Shown: positions 32,339-44,210 of the stretch, piece after piece | Layout: each line of letters starts with the position of its first letter | Position numbering within the stretch: position 1 is the stretch's first letter | Source: Neonectria sp. B-13 | Lineage: Eukaryota; Ascomycota; Sordariomycetes; Hypocreales; Nectriaceae | Length of the DNA: 64,000 nucleotides | NCBI GenBank assembly: GCA_002682825.1 | Contig: NOKP01000014.1 | Location: 1,065,559-1,129,558, forward strand | Direction of reading: 5' to 3' | Notes under the pieces: generated by a model | Databases searched by the model: none | What the model was told of the DNA's origin: nothing | What the model saw: the letters and a program-made list of their open reading frames with translations, nothing else | Made by a program: the position numbers and the translations under genes

Positions 32339-32804
32339 CTAAAATGGAACCTGAGGGGAGATGAGGACAACGCTATCGCCTGTGATAACACGTCAGTAAC
32401 TCACTCAGCGACAAAATTCATGATTGCGAGACTCACCTCTCACAAACAACATCTCAGATTTCCGGCTAATAGTCTTGAGAATTGTCAGCACTTCATTGCC
32501 CTAGTAATTTCAGAGGCTGCCAGCTCACCTTGATCTCTTCATCCTCATCATCATCCTCGTCCACGGTGTAGATGGTCTCCTCCACCTCACCTAGCACCAA
32601 GTTGCAATGGCTGTCGTAGGCCTGTCACGAGCGTCAGCGCCAGCGTCCTCATAGCACAGTCCCGCACGAGAATAAACTCACGTGCAGCTTTCCCTTGAGC
32701 TCGCGGTCTCCTCGCAGCTTGACAAACACCACCTCGTTGAGCAGGAGCCTCACGAGATCGAGGGGCTCCGACACATGGTGGGTTTCCTCTCCGACGTCGG
32801 CCAT
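32339..32804 (-). CDS. LSM3: LSM3, U6 snRNA-associated Sm-like protein
   Basis: Four small exons (32804-32682, 32621-32529, 32473-32437, 32379-32339) give a 97-residue protein, the usual size for this family. The Sm1 motif reads [31 protein letters not shown], with an intron between H and A, then [15 protein letters not shown]. After an acidic DEDDDEDEE loop, characteristic of Lsm3, the Sm2 motif reads [15 protein letters not shown]. It is one of the seven subunits of the Lsm2-8 ring on U6 snRNA in the nucleus and of the Lsm1-7 ring that promotes decapping in the cytoplasm. The exons sum to an exact codon number, and every intron has GT-AG ends. It is too broken up by introns to show as one long frame. 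It diverges from the mitochondrial factor gene with 428 bp between starts. Confidence 0.95.
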
Positions 32805-33232
32805 GGTGAGAATTCCTAAGGGTTTTCGAGGAGTCTCCTTGGTGTGTTTGATAGTGTCCCTGAAGGTTGGGCCTTAGCAGGGGGCGTGAGAGTCAGGGGG
32901 GCGGGCGGCTTGAGGTTGTCGACAGGGCCCTTCGTGGATTCGGTGCGAAAGGCGATTCTGGCCACGGATGGAAAATCTTCGGCTGCACCGCTGGGCGGAG
33001 ATATGCAGTCATCGGGGCCTGACGTTCTACTCAGCTATAAAGATATGCTACCCCAATCGCTTATCCTTGTATCCGTCACATCCCGTCCAAGCTGCCGGAC
33101 GGATTAGGTTACACGGCAGGACACAAAACGCGTTGCATTCCTTCTCCAACCGAGGCCGTTAGACCGTTGCTTCTCCTCATCTCCGGTGTCACTTTTGACG
33201 GTCCAAACGCCCATGACGACTGCCATTGTGCC
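32805..33232. promoter_or_regulatory. Shared promoter region of LSM3 and the mitochondrial ATP13-like gene
   Basis: 428 bp between two divergent start codons. No specific factor site could be assigned; the spacing suggests a shared bidirectional promoter. Confidence 0.5.
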
Positions 33233-35419
33233 ATGATACAGGGACGAATCCTCTGCCGAGGGCCTCGTCTCGCCTGCCTCTCACCTTCCCCACCTACGAC
33301 CGCCGCGCTACTGCTCCAGCTACCGTTCCAGCTACCGATCCTCGACCCACCGATAAGGCATCGACCCGCTGTGGGTCGACGATGGCTCGCATCTCAAGCA
33401 ACGGCCGAGTCCTCGACGGCTTCCATTTCCTCGACGTTCTCGTCTTCAGCCGCTCCAACCTTGACTACTCTGCCTCCACTGGCGGATTGGAACTTGTCCA
33501 CGAGGTTCCCCGACTCGACTCTCTTCGACGATGATGTCCAGTGGCCAAGAGTCCCCACGCCCCTCGACCAGCTCCTCCGAGCCATCCAATGTCGCGATGT
33601 CCCTGAGATCCTTCCCGCCTTCCTCTCCTGGAGCAGGTACCTAAACAAGGAGACTCGAAACATCAATGCCGCTCTTGAAGAAATGCGCGAGCTGCCAGTT
33701 GCGACCTTCTCCGAGATATTGCGCTGCATCGACCCTGTTGCCAACCCCGTTCAAGATGTCGCTCAGGGCCTCAATATCACCCAAGGCCAGGCCCAATTCA
33801 ATGACGTCCGGCACATCGTTGACGAGTACGGCGTTCGCAAGCACTATCGCAGACTCCGCGATGCCGTCAAGCGCATCATGGACGCTCGCCGGGAATCCGG
33901 CCACGAGATGCTCGTCCCGGACTATGAGATCTCCATCCGCTGTGCGGGTGCCGCCGGCGACCCACATGCTGCCATGAGCTTCTTCAAAGCCATTGCCCAG
34001 GACGGCCTGGCATCTCGTCGCAGCACCGCTACCTGGGTTGCCTTCACCAAGGCCCTCTACTTCGTTGAGCCGATGTACTACCAGTTTGACCGCGCTCGCG
34101 TTGCGGTGATGGAGCGCCATAGATTCAGCGCCCGGCAGTCCTTTGATCCCAAGGAGCTATGGCGCTTGGAGCGCATGAGATTCAGCCTAAACGCCTTGAG
34201 CGAAATGCCATTCAATCGCGACCTGAAGTACAAGAATCGGGATCTTCGCATGTTGACCCGTCGCAAGTCCAGGTCTCGATCGCACTGGATCCGCTCGAAA
34301 TTGTACGGCGTGCTCCTCAATGAGGAACTCCTTTGCGCCACCATGGTTACGTTCGCGAGGTCTACCAGTCTAGCTCATATCAAGGGTGTCGTACTCTCGC
34401 GAGGTTTCCGCATTCGCTTGAAGAAGGACCAAGAGACGGGCGAGGTCCATGTTAAAGGAGGAAAACCCTTCCGTGTCGGTAGTCCCAGGGAACCCACCGA
34501 GCGGCTCCTCCAGGCCATTGTTGAGAGCTTCTGTTCCATGGGCCACGTCACAACGGCCCTCAAACTCATCGTGTACGTATCACAGCGTTACGACATTGAC
34601 ATCCCCCACCAGACGTGGTCGAATCTTCTAAACTGGGCTTACGTCTGTGCCTCCAAACCCTTTGTACAAGGACCGTGGCGTCGCAAGGATCGTCACAAGT
34701 TCGGGATCGTTACTTACAAGACAGTCTTCGACATCTGGAGGATCATCACGTCCGAGCCCTTCAACGTCAAGCCTGACTTTGACGACTACACCGTCTACAT
34801 CAAAACCCTCATCTATTCGCGCAGCCTCCGCCTCGCCGAAGAAGCCATTCGTAACGAGGCCGTGCCCTACTACCGTCGCCTCGAAGAGGAGCACCGGGAA
34901 ATTGTCCTCGACGAGATCCTCCAAGGCGTAGCTGAGCCTAGCCACCGGCGCAGACAGATAGAGGTACGCAAGGAGTACGTATGGTATCAAATCACCACAT
35001 TTTTCCGCTCCATGGTCCAGACTGCCTCTGTGGCCAGAGGCCAACGCAACGGGCGCTTCATGCGCGTCGTCCTCCCAAATCTCATCGATGAGTTCGGCGA
35101 GTTCTTCCAGCAACAGATCTACTACCGCACCGCACAGGGTCGGGTCCAACTATCGCGCCCCAACGTCCCCCGCCGCTTTCAATGGGAGTGGACGGAACGT
35201 ACTGTGATGCCCCAGGCGCTAGGAGGCATGGAGGTCCAGCGGAGGACTAAAATGGGACGTATAGATTCCGAATGGCCAATGGCTAAGGAGATAAAAATCC
35301 GCGAATGGAAGCGCAATCCGCGAGAGAGAACGAGGGCCAAGGGTGTGACCCCGGAGCCTAGGGGGAGGCGTGCCTGGAATGAGTGGTGGCGTGATTTGAT
35401 GTGGGAGATGAGTAGGTAG
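33233..35419 (+). CDS. Mitochondrial ATPase expression (ATP13/Aep2-like) protein
   Basis: A 728-residue intronless protein. The N-terminus is rich in Arg, Pro, Leu and Ser with no acidic residue for about 50 positions (MIQGRILCRGPRLACLS...), a typical mitochondrial targeting sequence. The body is helical throughout. Its central segment (ATMVTFARSTSLAHIKGVVLSRGF, then GSPREPTERLLQAIVESFCSMGH and HQTWSNLLNWAYV) matches my recollection of the fungal ATPase-expression family whose yeast member Aep2/Atp13 promotes translation of the mitochondrial ATP9 message. Pairs of helices with PPR-like spacing are compatible with RNA binding. The C-terminus is basic. I chose the ATG at 33233 because the reading upstream is unlike a presequence. 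The family name is less certain than the mitochondrial location. Confidence 0.75.
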   Translation: MIQGRILCRGPRLACLSPSPPTTAALLLQLPFQLPILDPPIRHRPAVGRRWLASQATAESSTASISSTFSSSAAPTLTTLPPLADWNLSTRFPDSTLFDDDVQWPRVPTPLDQLLRAIQCRDVPEILPAFLSWSRYLNKETRNINAALEEMRELPVATFSEILRCIDPVANPVQDVAQGLNITQGQAQFNDVRHIVDEYGVRKHYRRLRDAVKRIMDARRESGHEMLVPDYEISIRCAGAAGDPHAAMSFFKAIAQDGLASRRSTATWVAFTKALYFVEPMYYQFDRARVAVMERHRFSARQSFDPKELWRLERMRFSLNALSEMPFNRDLKYKNRDLRMLTRRKSRSRSHWIRSKLYGVLLNEELLCATMVTFARSTSLAHIKGVVLSRGFRIRLKKDQETGEVHVKGGKPFRVGSPREPTERLLQAIVESFCSMGHVTTALKLIVYVSQRYDIDIPHQTWSNLLNWAYVCASKPFVQGPWRRKDRHKFGIVTYKTVFDIWRIITSEPFNVKPDFDDYTVYIKTLIYSRSLRLAEEAIRNEAVPYYRRLEEEHREIVLDEILQGVAEPSHRRRQIEVRKEYVWYQITTFFRSMVQTASVARGQRNGRFMRVVLPNLIDEFGEFFQQQIYYRTAQGRVQLSRPNVPRRFQWEWTERTVMPQALGGMEVQRRTKMGRIDSEWPMAKEIKIREWKRNPRERTRAKGVTPEPRGRRAWNEWWRDLMWEMSR

Positions 35420-35863
35420 AGGTCTGTCTATATCCGTCTACGTATCTACTCTCACATACCCTGTGCAATTATCTAAATCACGGCATTCAGAGTCTCTAAG
35501 TTACGTCGCAACCTTGGTAAGACAAACAGAAAACAACATAGAATTGATAACAGTCGGGTATATATATCTTCCATCCTTAGCTCATTTACAAACATAGCCC
35601 CCCATCCAAGCAAACCATAAGCATCCGTAGTCTCATCATAATAATACAAAGAAAATCCTACACGGAAACGTACAACAAGAAGCCGCCCAATTTTGTACAC
35701 GCGCTGCATGTCCTGTAATCCAACAACAAACACGTCTGTATATCTGGGTGTGTCAAATTCATAGCGATAGGTGTTCAAACTCCCGAAAAGAAACCCGGAA
35801 AAGACAACAAAGGAAAGAGATTCGAAGTGTTGAGCTGTCTCATACCGACTCTGAGCCACGGGT
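35420..35863. other. Convergent 3' flanks
   Basis: 444 bp between two converging genes; AT-rich with TATA-like and polyadenylation-like motifs. A minus frame at 35473-35895 is not protein-like. Confidence 0.5.
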
Positions 35864-37901
35864 CTATACCACGGATGCGGCTTCAGCGAGCACACTTATG
35901 AGACTCACAGCCGCTCCGCCAATACCCACGGCCCCGAGCGTCTCGCCCCAGACCTTCTTCCTGGAGGGGCGATCATCGCGCCGCGAGCCCCGGCGGTCGC
36001 TGCGGTGGTGCCGCTTGCTGCTGCCGTAGTAGTCGCCGTGCCTGTCGCGGTGGCGCTCCCGCTGGTCGGCGCTATCCGAGTACCGGCGCGAGGATTCCCG
36101 CGTGGATCGGCGCGAAGACCGGTCGCGGCGCCGGTCGCGGTCTCGGTCGTCCTTGAGGGAGCGGGAGGTGCGGGAGTCGACCTCGTGAGGTTCCGGGTCG
36201 AAACGGACGCGGTTCTCGTTCCTGTTCTTGAGGATGGGCTTGGGAAGGGTGGTGCTTGCGGGGGATGTCTTGTTCTTCTTGGGAGGGTTGACGATGAAGG
36301 GATAGCTCTTAGTTCCCTTCTCGTACGTCTCTTCGTATTCGTCGTCGGTGGTGTCACTGTAATCGGTGAGTGCGCACTCGTCCTCGTCGTCGTCGCGACT
36401 GCTCTTAGAGTCTGCTCGCTCTTGCTCTCGGTCGCGACGGTCGGAACGACGAGGTGGCGGACGCCTGCCGGAGCGTGCAGCGCGAGCCTCGACGCTTTGA
36501 CGAGCGTACTCTGTGATCTGCTCTTTCGAAAGGCGACCTAGGATAGCGACGTATTCCGGGCGAGCCTCGTACCTGACGCCGGCTCGCTCGAGAACCTCGG
36601 GGCTGACAAGAGTGCGCCTGATCCTGGTCCACTGGGCATCCGCGGGGATCTCGTTCCCGTAGCGGTCCGGGGCGAGACGGGCCACATTCAGCGGACTAGT
36701 CCCGTATGTGGGAGGAACGCCGCCGTTGACATAGGGTGGCAGCGGAGGGACTGATCGCGGCGATGCGCCGAGGAGATGTGAGTTGGGCGAACTGGACAGC
36801 TCCGGGCCAGCCAGGGAGCCTGCGGTGTTGGAGGGGAGGTACCTCTGGCCATTGGGCGATGGGGAAATACTGTAGTGTTGCTGGCTGGGCGATTGCAGAC
36901 TCATACCGGCCATCTCGGAGTTGAGAGTATCCATGGCCATGAGATCCCGCGTGGAGATGAGAGCCAGCGAGTCGCTCGGTTCGCTTGTCGTGTCCTGGGG
37001 TGAGGTGGAGTAGTGCTCGCTGACCGGTGCTAGATCAGGCATTCGTCGCTCGTCCTTGATACCAGGATAGAACTTTTCGTTGGTGTTGTAAGCCGCGAGC
37101 TCCTTGGGGGAGGTGGGCAGAGAGTTGGCCTCGCGCTCAAGAAGACCACGGACAGTGGGATAAGTGCCTCCAGACATGTTGGATTCGAGTTCACGAATGT
37201 AAGCTCGTAGAATATCCTATTGAGACAAGGGAATTAGCATCATACGTTGGCTATCGTTACGGGGTTACCAGTAAGGTGGGATATATACGGACCTTGTGTT
37301 TGCGTAGGACTTGAGGAGCAAACCCTTCTTTCTCGAGTTCGGCCTTGAACTCGAGCCACAAGCTGTCCTCGTCCTCGTTGAAAGACCCGTAGTCGCGATT
37401 GTGGAACAGCCGGTTGGCGATAGTGTCGACTTTATCCTTGATATCTTCGAAACCGGGCTGGCGGCCATCAACTTGATACGGCTTGTTGGCGGGGTTATGC
37501 AGCTGAACCGTGTCGAGGAACATGTCGACATTGGTCCTATCGCTCACAAGCCTAGAGCGAATGACGGCGAGCCTGTCGTCGCGGGCGCGCTCATCACCGG
37601 AAGGACGTCCATCGCCGTACCTGTCCATGACGGCCTCGAGCTGGTCGAGGGTGAACTCGCAGTCCTCGACCATGGGCTGCAGCTGGCGGGAGTAGACGGG
37701 CGAGGAGCCATGGGCACGGTTGTTGAGGAGCGAGTCCTGGTCGGCGGCCTCGACGCGCAGGTGACGCAGGGCCAGGTGCAGCTGGCGCACGGCGGCGGCT
37801 ACATCGGCGAAGGCCAGGCCAGACTGTTTGGCGCGGAGGTAGAGCGTGCGGGCGAAGGCATCGACGGCGTCGATGTGCTCGACGGTAGAGCCGCCACTCA
37901 T
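35864..37901 (-). CDS. Large Arg/Ser-rich fungal protein with C-terminal hydrophobic helix (DUF8035-like)
   Basis: Two exons (37901-37293 and 37216-35864; 76-nt intron) give 653 residues. The first 200 residues form a helical domain (FARTLYLRAKQSGLAFADVAAAV, LHLALRHLRVEA, VYSRQLQPMVEDCEFTLDQLE, VDMFLDTVQLHNP) found at the start of many uncharacterised fungal proteins. A Ser/Pro-rich linker follows. A short conserved block (AQWTRIRRTLVSPEVLERAGVR) resembles the fungal DUF8035 segment. The next 200 residues are extremely Arg/Asp/Ser-rich (DRDRDRRRDRSSRRS type). The final 20 or so residues are hydrophobic (LGAVGIGGAAVSLISVLAEAA), so it may be tail-anchored. No catalytic motif was seen; function unknown. 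Confidence 0.85.
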
Positions 37902-40833
37902 AGTTTAAGGTGGAACCAAGGCTCAGCTGGGTCGGGAGTGGCTGGTTGGGCTGAGGAGTTTGTGAGAGGAAACTGGGTCGTGGTGGTTGTTGTTGTGGTC
38001 GCCGTGATGGTGATGATGGTGTTGAAGTTGTTGGGTGGCAGATGGTGTAAGTCAGTCGGTTCACCAGCTGTGGAGAGATGGAAGATTCAAGCTACAGAAT
38101 CACGAGTAGCAAGGGTGAGGGCGAGAGAGAGCGTTTTTCTAGATCCGGGGCCAGTCTGGCTTGAAAAGGAAAAGAACAGAGAGGGACAGGAGACAAGACG
38201 GGATGGGAATCAATGGTGGATGGATGGATGTCTTGGTGTGTGTACTGGGTCGCACCTTGTGGCAGGGCGTTCACCAGGCCGAGCAACGTCAGTGGGCGTG
38301 TTAGTGGGCGCCAATGGATGACAGTGGGTGTGACAGCCACCTGCTGTAACCAGCTGCCCGCTAACATAACCAGCCCAACCCGCAAAGCCCCAAACCCGGG
38401 CACCACCATCATCACCTTCATTTCCAACGACACCCGCCAGCCTCCTTCGGCCAGCCACGCACGATCTCCTTTTCGCGGCACGGTAATGCAGAATCGTCCC
38501 AAGTACAATGCAACTACTGCACGGCCCCAAGCACGCGCTACTGAGTAGTACACTTGCCGTCCGTTCCTCTCGGATGGGAGCCACGAGCGCCGTCAGAGCC
38601 CCCCATCTCCGGGGGCGCGTCCATCGCAATCCCGGGCCACGGGCAGTGACGTAGCCGCACCGCACCCTGCAGTCCTCCCCGCCCTAGCATCATCGTCACG
38701 AACCTCGCAACCGCAAAACAACAACAGGGCTGACCAACCACAACCGCCTGCGTCCCTCCACGACCAAGGGCCCTGGAGTCATGTACCCATCCTGATCCTG
38801 AAATTCCTCGACAGACCCTGATCTCTCAACCGGATCCTGGGGGTTAAGCGGCGTTACGGAAAATCAGGGCCACCAAGCGAAAAGAAGTCCTCTGGGCCTT
38901 TCCCAAAGGGCATTGATGCGCCGTGCCATGATGGTTGGTTCCAGGTTCCAGCCTTGGCATTCAATCGTCGTCACCCCCCGCGACTTGCCCTTTTCTTAGA
39001 CTCAGCCCCGGCCATCCCAGAGGAACGGATCGACAGTTTCACTTTCACATTTGGGGTCCTGAAGCTGTAATATCACATCATACATTATCCAGGACAGCAC
39101 TTTCATACCTGCCACTCCAGGTTTACACGTGTACGTTATTCTGCCCTTTCCCAGCGCTCATTTTTCCAGATCTTGGAAGTCAGAACATCGAAAAACAGGC
39201 TGTGCTGGGCGAGAATACGACCGAGGAGGCAAAAAGGTCCCCTCATCAACTCCACTGCCCCCATCAATACCAAGCCAAACCCCATCAAAACCCCATCGGC
39301 ATAGTCCGAACCAGAGCCTCTAGAGTCATCGGCCATTTGTCATCTTTCTAGAACATCGCCCTTCGGTGTCTTCCGCGAGGCTGACTGTGGAGCTCCTTTT
39401 CCATTGTACTTCGAACATGTGCGGTAATCCTCTCCCAAAGAACTCCTAGTAGCGTCAAAGTTGCCCTCGTGAGAAACGCGATCTCACGCCCCAGCCAACC
39501 AGCTGCTGTTCCAAGCCCCCAAATCCCACCTCATGCATTTCAATCCTCGCTCCAGCTTTTGCCTGCAGCCGTTCCCGATCTTCAACTCACGACACGGGGA
39601 CGGGGAAACGCTCCACCCACACACTATCGGCTCAACTCCACTCACGCTTTGTCGATGAGGCAGGCTGTGCTTGCGTGTAGATGGATGTATGGCTGCAGCA
39701 ATACGGTAGCTCGCCCGCCCAGAGGACAAAGCCCGCCAGGCAGCAATCGATTCATAGGTTCCCGATGTCGCTCTCGTGCTCGCCCTCACTATGACTCCAT
39801 CGCCGGAACTCAACTCCTTTCACTCAAAGCCTTGTCTCCTCGACGGCCCTATCCGCCTGTCTACGCCGGGTCATTCTTCCCGCCGCCTTGGAACCAACGC
39901 CGACTCACCGTCCGTAATGACCACAACAACAGACGCACAATAGGCACAAAACAAGCACTTTTGCAGCACATTACCTGCAGCCCTGACTGTTCTGCAAGAT
40001 TCAAACTGCACAAAGTTCTCGCTTGCCACCCCAAAACCTGACTTTGCGTTGCTGCACGTCACCACACCAGGCTGACTGAAAGGCAGATCTCGCCACGGCC
40101 GGCCAATGGACCCTCACAACCTCAACACTCCTTACGTAGTATTGCACTCGATAGTAGGACTGCGGCGCTGCGGCTCAACATGACCTCTGCAGGTTTTGCG
40201 ACCTGCATTCCAATAATTCCACACGGTCCATAACACAAAGTCCCTTTGATATGCAGCCCGCCTATTCTTTAGCTCCCCATATTTACAGCATCGTCAATCG
40301 CAAGTTCTCGCACTGCATGTCATATTTGCATTTCGTATCATGCACCTCATGACTCTTCCAAGGAAAGACGGGATGCACATGGATGCCACATGTCAAAAAG
40401 ATGCCCATTTATTTGATACTCCTGCACAGCTGTCAACTCCTCCTGCTTGCTGCATTACCTAATTCAGGTAGTCTCCTGTAAACTATCCTATCTCAAGAGC
40501 TTCGTATCGTTGGAATACATTCCGCGCCTCCACCTCTGCCCCAGCCTTGCGCCGTGTGTAGCCGTTCTTTGTTGTTGTTTGCCACGCCACCAGCCAGTCT
40601 TCCTAGGCGGCTCTGTCGTTTGGGCATCGTCTGGGCATCATCCGGACCTCGCCTCGTCCTTCGTCTGCTGACCCCGATGCCCCGTACCGAATCCCTGGCG
40701 TCCTCCTCGATTTTCAGCCGCATCCGATGTAGTCGGCGCCCGAGTTCGCAGCGTCTGCCCAATCTCCGGGGTCCAGATCTCTGCTGCCTGAATCGTCCAT
40801 CTTTCAATCTTCGCCCGAGCTGAAAGATGAGGC
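37902..40833. other. Intergenic region (2.9 kb)
   Basis: The upstream region of the Arg/Ser-rich protein gene and the 3' flank of UTP8. Frames at 38092-38665 (minus), 38935-39351 (plus) and 39469-40041 (plus) lack domains and consist of Pro/Ser/His-rich shadows. Pyrimidine-rich tracts suggest leader and promoter sequence. No RNA gene was recognised. Confidence 0.5.
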
Positions 40834-43595
40834 TCAAATCGCGAGCTTCTCCAGTGAGTATGCCTCCACTTTCTGGCTGATCAGGTGGCCCCGCTCTCGC
40901 AAGCTCCTCTCCACCACTTCGCCTCCAGACACCACCTTAAGCGTGGTGGGCGGTTGCTTCGTCTTGAGACCCAGCGGCAGGAGTCGAGACTCGCGGCTCT
41001 CCAGCTGCATCGTAATCGGCTTGTTTGTGTTCCACGCCTGTCGTGCGGCCCCTCCCTTCTGCGACGCCAGTCCAAATTGAACTGCTTCGCCCACAATGCC
41101 GTTGAGGTACACAGCCTCCTCCAGGCCTTCTAGCGCTGCCGTCACTTCAAGCTTCAGCGCCGTCAAGAAGTCGCCGGCCTCGGCCTTGTCCGTAGATGAG
41201 ATGGCATCGTTGAAGAGCCAGCCTCCGGCTCCAACGGCATCCAAGCATCGCCCCAAGAGGTCCGAGATGAGTGTAATCACTCCGTCTGGTGGCGGGTCGT
41301 TCCCTTCCGCGTCGAAACTGGTGGGATCGATGTACAACGATGTCCATGCACCTCGAACCAGCTCCACCCGGAGCGTGTAGATGAGTGACAGAATCTCCTC
41401 TGTCTTCAGTGTTGCTCGGAGAGCCTTGACCGTGGTAACGGCGGGCAGTCGCCAAAGTTTTGTGAATGCCAGGGTCAAGCCACGTGAACGGCTGCTGCTA
41501 TCATCTCCGAGGTAGAATTCGGTGATGGCAATGTCTCGCTCCAAAATGTCAATCTCCATGTCGTAGTTCTCGGTTTCCTCATGCGCCTCGTCCTTGAGGA
41601 GTTTGGCGCTAGCTTGCTTCTTGTGATCGGTAATCAAGTCCAGGTTGAGCATCAATGCACGGATGGCCAGCAGAAGCTCCAATTCACCAAGCTGTGTGGC
41701 CTGAAGGTAGTTGAGTAGCAGCGTCATTGTTGGGTCGGTGTCCATCAGACATGACAGAAGGTCGTTAGCCAGGTTCTTGCTGTCCAGTGCCTCCGCATCA
41801 AACTGATCCCGGAATGCCGACTTCAGATTCGATATTGTGAGATGGCCAGCCACAACCAGGTATGAGGTGACGTTGCTGTCGTGCAGTTCCAGCCGCAGCG
41901 TCGGTCGCGGTTCCTCTGAAATTGAGAAAACTCGGCTGATGGCGTACGAAACCCAGCGTCGATCAACAGCGGCATAGGATGACGGGCCAGAATGCCATTC
42001 CCACTCTGGTAGGTCTGGAGAATCCGACTCTACCTTTCCTTCCGTGCCCTCGGCAGCGCTGCAAACAGTCATGCGAAATCGCTTGCGCAATAGTGACTCC
42101 CACTGAGCCCAGTCGCGAGTTTCGAAAAAACCATCCGCCGACGCTAGCTCTTCGTCGAGTTTCGTGAGGTACTCCTCTGTCATAGTGCCAGGGACTTGTC
42201 GCGAGAACTCGAGTGACGCCTTTTCCGTCTTTAGCTTTTTAGCCGGAAATTCAACAGCAGTTCCTCGACCAATGGAGTCGATCAAGAGACCTTGCTTTCG
42301 TCGTCTGCCGTGACTCTTAGGTGGCTCGACTTGAATTGACACAAGGACGTTGTCAACCAGTGCCACAACAAGGTCTTGGCTGCGAAGATAGCTGATCAAC
42401 TGGCAAGATCTAGGCTCTTGGCATTCAGCCGGCAACTCGGAGAAAATCTCTTGGGCATTGGCATGGATAGAACGGTACTGGTGGTTGTAAAGGCCAATTG
42501 ACTTCAGCGAACATGCCAGGACGAATGGCCGAGAAAGGCGTGCGAATGACACGGCGTCGCCCATTTGAACCACGGACTTGAGCTTGGGGATAGGAGCACT
42601 GAGATCGTAGACGCTCAGGGACCCTTGCTGTAATTGCAACAACAGGCCGGCTTGGATGTCGACCTGGTACGTGACCGCACCAGCTCCGACACCCGAGGGA
42701 GCAGGGATTGGCACGATTTCCAGCGGTGAAAGCTTCTGAACATCGGCCGTGGTGGAAGAAGACCCTGAGGCTGCTGCAAGAACAACGACATGACGGCTTT
42801 CCTGGCCCTGGCTGACGCATCTCAGCACCAGCACCAGGAGTTCGGGTTCAGAGCTCGGGGTCTTGGGAAGGGCGCTGAAAACCTCTGGCCGCTGCTTAAA
42901 AATGCCCTCGCTGAACTCTGCTACTGTGCCCGAAGTCACGAAGTCCACCTCAAATTTCTCGATGTTGTTTTCGACACTGTCCTGTACCGTGGACTTTGAG
43001 GACGAATTCCACTGGACGGAGAGGGTCTCCCCCGAGAGGGACACAAACTCTCCATTCTTGCAAACCGTGACGATATCGCCGACGGTCGAGTTTTCGGAAG
43101 GGCTCGAAGAACAGGTTATGTATTGGATGGCGGAGGTTGTGAGGATCTGAGAAGAAATCGTCGTCGAGGTCGTCTTGCCGTCGCGATGTACCACATCTTT
43201 GAAGAGAGTGATCTTCTGGCCGGCGGAGTCTCTAGTAGAAATGTAGGTGTACCGCGAGACATCGGTGTTTCCAGCACGTCGGACTCTAACCGAGTACGGC
43301 GGGCAAGTGAAGGACTGTTGAGGAGGAATCGGGTAAGAGGTGATTAACCTCGATGCCGGGATCTACCAGCGGTCAGCATTAACGCGAAGAGCCTCAAATC
43401 GACCAGGAAACGTACGTCGTAGATACTGGCAGTCTCTCCGTCCACACCAACAGCCAGCTCCGTCCTCTTCCTCTTCTTCTGGTCATCGCGCTGGCCGTAG
43501 ACTTCCCGGGCAACAATGCGGCCTTCGGTGTGGTCGAGGGGCCGAGGAAGCGTCGCCAGCACGGATGGCTTGTGAATTCTGTATTCGGAAGCCAT
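40834..43595 (-). CDS. UTP8: UTP8-like U3 snoRNP (t-UTP) component
   Basis: Two exons (43595-43416 and 43362-40834; 53-nt intron) give 902 residues. The N-terminus reads EYRIHKPSVLATLPRPLDHTEGRIVA, then KKRKRTELAVGVDGE, then ASIYD joined across the intron to IPASRLITSYPIPPQ, and SFTCPPYSVRVRR. This is the opening of the fungal Utp8 beta-propeller domain as I remember it. The rest alternates strands and, after about residue 480, becomes helical. In yeast Utp8 belongs to the t-UTP subcomplex that starts assembly of the small-subunit processome on nascent pre-rRNA, and it has also been linked to tRNA export. The splice junction is supported by both frame and motif. It diverges from ELG1. The assignment is by motif memory, not a search. 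Confidence 0.8.
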
Positions 43596-44210
43596 GGCGA
43601 TGACTGGATCGATGCGCCTAAGGAATATGTCTGGTGGTGCGAGACGCAATTGTTTGACGAATTCCAACCCGTCCGCCTAGACTTTCTGAGATGGGCGATA
43701 CTGAAGCTCTCACAAAAAAAAATATCTGGGGCGGGCCGACGCAAAAATCCGGTGGTGGGGCCTTGCAACTTTGCGCACCGAGTTGGTTGGTGGGGTCTTG
43801 AGTGCACGGGCCATCAAAGCGCCTGACGTAGAACATAGGTACGTACCTCTCTGTCTCGTTCCGTGGAGCGCGCGCCTCGACGCGTCCGTCTCCAGCACTT
43901 TAACGCGACCTTTTAGTCCTTGTCTTTCCGGTCCCAGCTTGCCAAACTCAAGCCACCTCGAACCACCACTTTGCGAACAACACAAGTGTCCCAGGTTCAA
44001 CAAAAATATCCACCCTTACTTCGATCTCTGCAACATCGAATTCTTCTCCTTCGTCTTTTTCTCTTGCTTCAGTCGCAAGGTTCTTCCAGGTCATGCTCGT
44101 CTGACGCTGACATTGAGCTGGTATGCCATCCCCTACCAGCCTCTTCCACCTCGCCCTTGGCCTGTGAGATGCCTCAGCTAACGCTCTTCTTGTACAGCCC
44201 TTTCGAATCG
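43596..44210. promoter_or_regulatory. Shared promoter region of UTP8 and ELG1
   Basis: 615 bp between two divergent starts. It contains a likely ELG1 leader intron: GTATGC (about 44120) to a GCTAAC branch and TACAG acceptor at about 44198, just before the ATG at 44211. No factor site was assigned. Confidence 0.5.
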
